A stretch of DNA of 38,755 nt. Origin: Bacteroidales bacterium. GTDB taxonomy: Bacteria; Bacteroidota; Bacteroidia; Bacteroidales; UBA7960. The notes under the pieces were generated by a model. The model made no database searches. It saw only the letters and a list, made by a program, of their open reading frames with translations, and was not told where the DNA came from. The DNA lies in NCBI GenBank assembly GCA_012521995.1, contig JAAYLH010000109.1, forward strand, positions 1 to 38,755, read 5' to 3'. Each line of letters begins with the position of its first letter. The first letter of the stretch is position 1. The position numbers and the translations under genes were made by a program. Shown in pieces: positions 34,912-38,755 of this stretch.

Positions 34912-34985
34912 TGGGCCCAGCTGGGCTCGAACCAGCGACCAACTGATTATGAGTCAGCTACTCTAACCAACTGAGCTATGGGCCC
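34912..34985 (-). tRNA. tRNA with CAT anticodon (Met, or Ile2 after lysidine modification)
   Basis: A 74-base cloverleaf reads on the minus strand. The acceptor arms are GGGCCCA and TGGGCCC, the D-arm contains AGCTCAGTTGGTTAGAGT, the anticodon loop is CTCATAA with CAT in the middle, and the T-arm is CTGGTTCGAGCCCAG. The discriminator is A and no CCA is encoded. The anticodon stem pairs GCTGA with TCAGT. CAT is elongator Met or minor Ile; identity elements were not resolved. Confidence 0.92.
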
Positions 34986-34996
34986 CGGAAAAGGCG

Positions 34997-35004
34997 TATC
35001 TTTG
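34997..35004 (+). promoter_or_regulatory. Candidate -7 box upstream of the HAD gene
   Basis: TATCTTTG fits TAnnTTTG and lies 73 bases before the HAD start codon. The matching -33 would fall inside the tRNA gene, and no good TTG is there, so support is weak. Confidence 0.25.
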
Positions 35005-35022
35005 CCTTTTGTTTTGGGATTG

Positions 35023-35054
35023 CAAATTTACGCAATAAACCCGATTGCCTCCAA
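35023..35054 (-). promoter_or_regulatory. tRNA promoter candidate (-33 TTG, -7 TAAATTTG)
   Basis: On the minus strand TTG (35052-35054) and TAAATTTG (35023-35030) are separated by 21 bases, matching the Bacteroidota pattern closely. The tRNA 5' end at 34985 lies 37 bases downstream, leaving a short 5' leader to be trimmed. Confidence 0.5.
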
Positions 35055-35076
35055 CATTTTTGCATTTTTTTCGGCT

Positions 35077-35733
35077 ATGGAACCCATTCGCAACATCATA
35101 TTTGATCTGGGCGGGGTGCTTTACAACATTGACTACCACGCCACCCTGGATGCTTTTAAGAATATGGGCATTCGTGATTTTGACAGGCTTTTTAACCAGG
35201 CTGCGCAAAACGATTTGTTCGACCGTTTCGACAGGGGAGCGGTTTCGCCCGAAGGCTTTCGCGCAGAGATCCGCAGCCTGACAGGACTGGACTTGAGTGA
35301 CCAACAGATCGACGATGCCTGGAATGCCATGCTGCTCGACTTCCCGCCCCACCGCATCGACTTGCTCGAGGGCCTCAGGAGCCATTACCGCCTCTTCCTG
35401 CTGAGCAACACCAACGCCATTAATTTCCCGGTTTTCCAAAAGCATATGAAGGAAAATTTTGGGTTTGAAGATATCGATCCCTTTTTTGAAAAGACCTATC
35501 TTTCCTATCGCATCGGGCATCGCAAGCCCGAGCGCGAAGCGTATGAGCTGATCCTGAGGGAAAATGAACTGGTGGGTGAGCAAACCCTCTTTGTTGACGA
35601 TACGCTGCAGCACGTGGAAGGCGCGCGCAGGGCAGGTTTGAAGGCCGTGTGGCTTAATCTGGAACAGATGGAGGTCACCGATCTGTTTAACTGGCATTAC
35701 CAGCTTCGTCCTGAGGTGGCCGATCTGTTGTAA
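35077..35733 (+). CDS. HAD superfamily phosphatase (YihX-like)
   Basis: A 218-residue HAD hydrolase. Motif I is FDLGGVLYNID with nucleophile Asp10; the second Asp of the usual DxD is Gly, as in the YihX/epoxide-hydrolase-N-domain subgroup. Motif II is LLSNTNAI, motif III has the Lys in HRKPEREAY, and motif IV is FVDDTLQHVEGA. E. coli YihX acts on alpha-glucose 1-phosphate; the substrate here is unknown. The start at ATG 35077 is preferred over an in-frame extension that runs into the tRNA. It overlaps the convergent DusB gene by 47 bases. Confidence 0.85.
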   Translation: MEPIRNIIFDLGGVLYNIDYHATLDAFKNMGIRDFDRLFNQAAQNDLFDRFDRGAVSPEGFRAEIRSLTGLDLSDQQIDDAWNAMLLDFPPHRIDLLEGLRSHYRLFLLSNTNAINFPVFQKHMKENFGFEDIDPFFEKTYLSYRIGHRKPEREAYELILRENELVGEQTLFVDDTLQHVEGARRAGLKAVWLNLEQMEVTDLFNWHYQLRPEVADLL

Positions 35734-36697
35734 AGTCTGCCGTGGCAATTTCGTCGAGCACGTCATACAGCTCGCTGAGTTCGGGCGTGGTGACGAGTTT
35801 CATCCTGTAAGGTTTGAAATTTGGGATTCCCTTGAAATAATGGCTGTAATGCCGCCTCATCTCAAACAGGGCAAGTTTTTCTCCCTTCCATTCCACCGAC
35901 AATTCGATGTGTTTCCGGCACACTGCCAGCCGCTCGCGGATATCGGGCTGGGGGAGGGTTTCGCCTGTGTCGAGGAAATGGCTGATTTGCCTGAAAATCC
36001 AGGGGTTTCCGATGGATGCCCTGCCCACCATAAGGCCATCTACCCCATAGTTTTCCAGGACTGCCAGGGCAATTTCAGGACTGGTGATATCACCATTTCC
36101 GATGATGGGGATGTGCATGCGGGGATTGTTCTTTACCTTGCCGATGAGGGTCCAGTCGGCCTGCCCGCTGTACATCTGGCAGCGGGTTCGGCCATGGATT
36201 GCCAGGGCAGCGATGCCGCAATCCTGCAAGCGTTCGGCAATATCGACGATGTTCTTGCTTTTCTGGTCATAACCCAGCCGGGTCTTTACGGTGACGGGCA
36301 GATCGATGGCTTGTACGATGCGGCGCGTCATCTCCACCATTTTGGGCAAATCGTTCATGATGCCTGAGCCGGCCCCCTTAGAGGCCACTTTCCTGACAGG
36401 ACAACCGAAATTGATGTCCACGAAGTCGGGCCTGGCTGCTGCGGCCACCAGGGCAGCTTTCACCATGGCCTCGGTATGTGCCCCAAAGATCTGGATACTG
36501 ACGGGGCGTTCGCCTTCGCTGATGTCGAGTTTCACGAGGCTCTTGCCCGCTTCGCGGATGAGGCCGTCGGCAGAGATGAATTCGGTATAGACCCAGTCGG
36601 CCCCCATTTCCTTGCAGAGGGCCCGGAAGGGCGGATCGGTGACGTCCTCCATAGGAGCCAGGATCACCGGCTGCCGGTCAAAACTGACAGGGCCCAT
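35687..36697 (-). CDS. dusB: tRNA dihydrouridine synthase (DusB type)
   Basis: A protein of about 336 residues beginning MGPVSFDRQPVILAPMEDVT. It has the TIM-barrel FMN signature: VDINFGCPVRKV with the catalytic Cys (about residue 99), KTRLG, AIHGRTRCQMYSG, PIIGNGDI and GVDGLMVGRASIGNPW. It reduces uridine to dihydrouridine in tRNA using NADPH and FMN. An in-frame ATG at 36751 would add 18 residues; neither start has a clear RBS, and the shorter matches typical family starts. Its 3' end overlaps the HAD gene by 47 bases, tail to tail. Confidence 0.92.
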   Translation of the reverse strand: MGPVSFDRQPVILAPMEDVTDPPFRALCKEMGADWVYTEFISADGLIREAGKSLVKLDISEGERPVSIQIFGAHTEAMVKAALVAAAARPDFVDINFGCPVRKVASKGAGSGIMNDLPKMVEMTRRIVQAIDLPVTVKTRLGYDQKSKNIVDIAERLQDCGIAALAIHGRTRCQMYSGQADWTLIGKVKNNPRMHIPIIGNGDITSPEIALAVLENYGVDGLMVGRASIGNPWIFRQISHFLDTGETLPQPDIRERLAVCRKHIELSVEWKGEKLALFEMRRHYSHYFKGIPNFKPYRMKLVTTPELSELYDVLDEIATADFTTDRPPQDEAGNAS

Positions 36698-36808
36698 TTT
36701 GACTGGCTGTAATACCCTAAAAGGTCTGGATATGGGTTTCAAGACATTCAATAAGTTTTATTATTTTTACCGCCTGTAAAGACTACAAAAATAAGAGAAA
36801 ACTATTAT

Positions 36809-37750
36809 ATGGAAGACCGGGGCGTACTGGGCGGGGCACACCCTGCAGCAAAACTCATTTTACTGGCCTTGCTGGCCCTGGTGGGTTTGTTTTTCACCAT
36901 GATCATAGGGCTGCTTGTGGCCATGCCTTTTTTCGGCAACGACATCACCGGCATGGTGTTGCAGGGTGAGGGGATCAACCTGGCGGAGAACCTGAACTTC
37001 AGCCGTTATTTTCAGACGCTGAGCCATATTGGCCTGTTCGTGGTGCCTGCACTGATATTTGCCTTGTTGGTTGGCCGAAGGCCTTTGCTGTATCTGAAGG
37101 TCAGGCGGCAGCCCCTGCTGTTGTCGCTCCTGGTGTCGGCCCTGATCATGATTGTTGCATTGCCCCTGGTGAATTACCTGATGGAAATCAACCTGAAGCT
37201 TTCATTGCCACCTTTCCTGGAAGGCCTTGAGGAATGGATGCGGAGCGCTGAAGATGGGGCTGAGGAGGTTACCAAAATGTTTCTGGAGGTGACCACCTGG
37301 CAGGGACTGCTGTTCAATTTGTTTATGATCGCCGTCATCCCCTCCATTGGCGAGGAGTTTATCTTCAGGGGCATAGTGCTGAAGGTGTTCAGACAATGGT
37401 TCAGGAATGTGCATGTGGCCGTATGGATATCCGCCCTCTTGTTCAGCGCAATGCATATGCAGTTTTTTGGGTTTCTTCCAAGGCTGCTGCTGGGGCTGGT
37501 GCTGGGGTATCTCTTTGTTTGGAGCCGCAACCTGTGGATCCCTATCTTTGCCCATTTTTTCAACAATGCTGCTGCCGTAATCTTTTATTTCCTGCACCAC
37601 AACGGATACATCAACCTTGATATTGAGGAGGTGGGGCTGGGTGCGGGAGCCCCATATTACGCGATGGCAAGCGTCGTCCTGCTGATAGCCCTGTTTTTTT
37701 ATTTAAGAAACTATGAGCAGCGACACGAAAAGAGGCTAGCCTTCGATTGA
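36809..37750 (+). CDS. CPBP family intramembrane metalloprotease
   Basis: A 313-residue protein with about eight transmembrane segments and the CPBP/CAAX-protease motifs: EEFIFRG near 191-197 (motif 1), FSAMHMQ near 212-218 (motif 2) and HFFNN near 250-254 (motif 3). These Glu, Arg and His residues are the likely zinc or catalytic set. The family processes membrane peptides and bacteriocin leaders; the bacterial substrate is unknown. It overlaps the convergent YihY-like gene by 15 bases. Confidence 0.9.
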   Translation: MEDRGVLGGAHPAAKLILLALLALVGLFFTMIIGLLVAMPFFGNDITGMVLQGEGINLAENLNFSRYFQTLSHIGLFVVPALIFALLVGRRPLLYLKVRRQPLLLSLLVSALIMIVALPLVNYLMEINLKLSLPPFLEGLEEWMRSAEDGAEEVTKMFLEVTTWQGLLFNLFMIAVIPSIGEEFIFRGIVLKVFRQWFRNVHVAVWISALLFSAMHMQFFGFLPRLLLGLVLGYLFVWSRNLWIPIFAHFFNNAAAVIFYFLHHNGYINLDIEEVGLGAGAPYYAMASVVLLIALFFYLRNYEQRHEKRLAFD

Positions 37751-38755
37751 TTCGAGGTCTTTCAGCAAGAGGTTGTGAGCTGAGCCTTCAATTTTCTTTC
37801 CTATGGAGGCAATGGCCTGGCTGATCTGTTCGAGCGATTTGGTCTTCTTCACCACCATAAAGTCGATGCCCCTTCTTTCAAGGCGTTCAAGCACCATTTG
37901 CAGGGAGATCTGGTTGATGTCGAGGGCGGGCTGATAGCCGATTTCCTTTGATTTATCGAGCTGGACTTCACTTACCAGGTTGACATCACCCAAGTCGTTC
38001 AGCGCCATACGAACCAGTTTGTTGGGTATCTCGAGCTTGTGGGCGATCTGGGAGGAGTTGGGTGCAGTCTTGCCTTTCTGGAATTGATCAATCAGCATAT
38101 GCATGATGTAAATGGAGATGATTTTCTTGTTGAGGAAACTGATGTTTTGTGATTCTACATCGAATTCATAGTTCTCGACGTTTTGATAAGCATAGGATAT
38201 TTCGGCACCCAGCAGCACCACCAGCCAGCTTATCTGCATCCACATCAGCAGCAGGGGCAAGGCGGCAAAGCTCCCGTAAATGGCATTATAGCGCGACACC
38301 CCGATCTGGAAAAAGATGTAGCCCCACTGTACGACCTGGAAGAGGGTCCCTGCAATGATCCCCGCCACCATGGCAGAGCTGAATTTCACTTTTGTATTGG
38401 GCATCACCATGTAGAGGATGGAAAGCATAAGCCAGATGAGGAGATAAGGCACCAGCCTGACCATGAAAAGCAGCACGGGGCTAAGGAAACTCAGGAACTC
38501 GAGGTTGTTGCTAAACTGGCTTACCTGGGTGTTTAGAAAAACCGTTGCGGCGCCCGACATAATCAGAAACAAGGGGGTAATGAAGATCATGGCAAAGTAA
38601 TCGCTGAGCATGCGGGTCCAGTCGCGTAGTTTGTTCACCTGCCAGATGTCGTTGAAGGAAAGCTCGATATTGCGCATGACCTGAAAGATGGTATAGAGCA
38701 GGATGGCCAGGCCCACGCCCGCCACCACGCCTCCGCTGGTGGTTTGCAGTATGGA
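37736..38755 (-). CDS. YihY/BrkB family membrane protein, 5' end outside the window
   Basis: The frame is open to base 38755, giving 340 codons including the stop, so the N-terminus is missing. Visible parts are four or five transmembrane helices with the family's ALPLLLMWMQISWLVVLLGAE-type segment (here split as AALPLLLMWMQ and WLVVLLGAEISYAY) and NDIWQV near the start. After about residue 205 there is a soluble region of some 130 residues with a winged-helix-like stretch (SSQIAHKLEIPNKLVRMALN). YihY proteins were once called RNase BN, which is wrong. A C-terminal soluble extension is common in Bacteroidota members. Role is unknown. Confidence 0.88.
   Translation of the reverse strand, partial: SILQTTSGGVVAGVGLAILLYTIFQVMRNIELSFNDIWQVNKLRDWTRMLSDYFAMIFITPLFLIMSGAATVFLNTQVSQFSNNLEFLSFLSPVLLFMVRLVPYLLIWLMLSILYMVMPNTKVKFSSAMVAGIIAGTLFQVVQWGYIFFQIGVSRYNAIYGSFAALPLLLMWMQISWLVVLLGAEISYAYQNVENYEFDVESQNISFLNKKIISIYIMHMLIDQFQKGKTAPNSSQIAHKLEIPNKLVRMALNDLGDVNLVSEVQLDKSKEIGYQPALDINQISLQMVLERLERRGIDFMVVKKTKSLEQISQAIASIGKKIEGSAHNLLLKDLESIEG

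Overview
The window looks like chromosomal DNA from a member of the phylum Bacteroidota, probably Bacteroidales or a relative (inference). The signs are a TonB-dependent receptor, many short lipoprotein signals, a DUF2147 protein, a C_GCAxxG_C_C protein, a Pmp3-type protein, a Na+/solute symporter feeding a glycan-degradation cluster, weak Shine-Dalgarno sequences, and promoter-like TAnnTTTG boxes upstream of a tRNA and other genes. I see no transposase, integrase, phage gene, rRNA or CRISPR array.

Layout. 1-4600: a truncated lipoprotein gene, a decayed creatininase-like gene beside a 51-residue Pmp3-family gene, a TrmO-like tRNA methyltransferase, a C_GCAxxG_C_C protein, a DUF2147 protein and a secreted HExxH protein. 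4591-12216 (minus): an envelope operon running TetR regulator, outer-membrane barrel, ABC ATPase, two FtsX-type permeases, LolA-like periplasmic protein, four-helix membrane protein, M19 dipeptidase. 12342-14438 (plus): a TonB-dependent receptor divergent from that operon. 14443-20249 (minus): CDP-alcohol phosphatidyltransferase, TauE/SafE permease, CdsA, a CTP-dependent lipid-kinase-like protein, a second CDP-alcohol phosphatidyltransferase, a GhrA-like reductase, a HOGA-like aldolase and a small membrane protein. 20911-29992: a glycan cluster with GH2 beta-galactosidase, SSS symporter, NahK-like sugar kinase, GH109 and GH53, followed by an NlpE-META lipoprotein. 31125-33266 (plus): VOC protein, MtnA-like isomerase and class II aldolase. 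33610-38755: YD-repeat protein, molbindin, tRNA-CAT, HAD phosphatase, DusB, CPBP protease and a YihY/BrkB protein cut by the window edge.

The genes suggest several pathways. The glycan cluster would release galactose and GalNAc, import a sugar with sodium and phosphorylate an N-acetylhexosamine at C1. The HOGA-like and GhrA-like pair could split a 4-hydroxy-2-oxo acid and reduce the glyoxylate. The MtnA/aldolase pair fits salvage of 5-deoxy- or 5-methylthio-ribose phosphate. The CDP-lipid genes could form a self-contained route that phosphorylates a lipid alcohol, activates it with CTP and adds two different head groups.

The most unusual signal is not a protein. Two intergenic regions, 20535-20644 and 33467-33528, carry arrays of a degenerate 11-nt unit of the type CGTnTnnnnTA / CGGTTAAACTA. 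The first is a run of ten head-to-tail units with no gaps. The second is a perfect 30-bp inverted repeat with a 2-bp centre built from the same unit. Each lies 20-30 nt downstream of nearly the same 15-16 nt motif (GAACCTTTACAGGGCC / GAACCTTACAGGGCC). This points to a family of repeats that I do not recognise.
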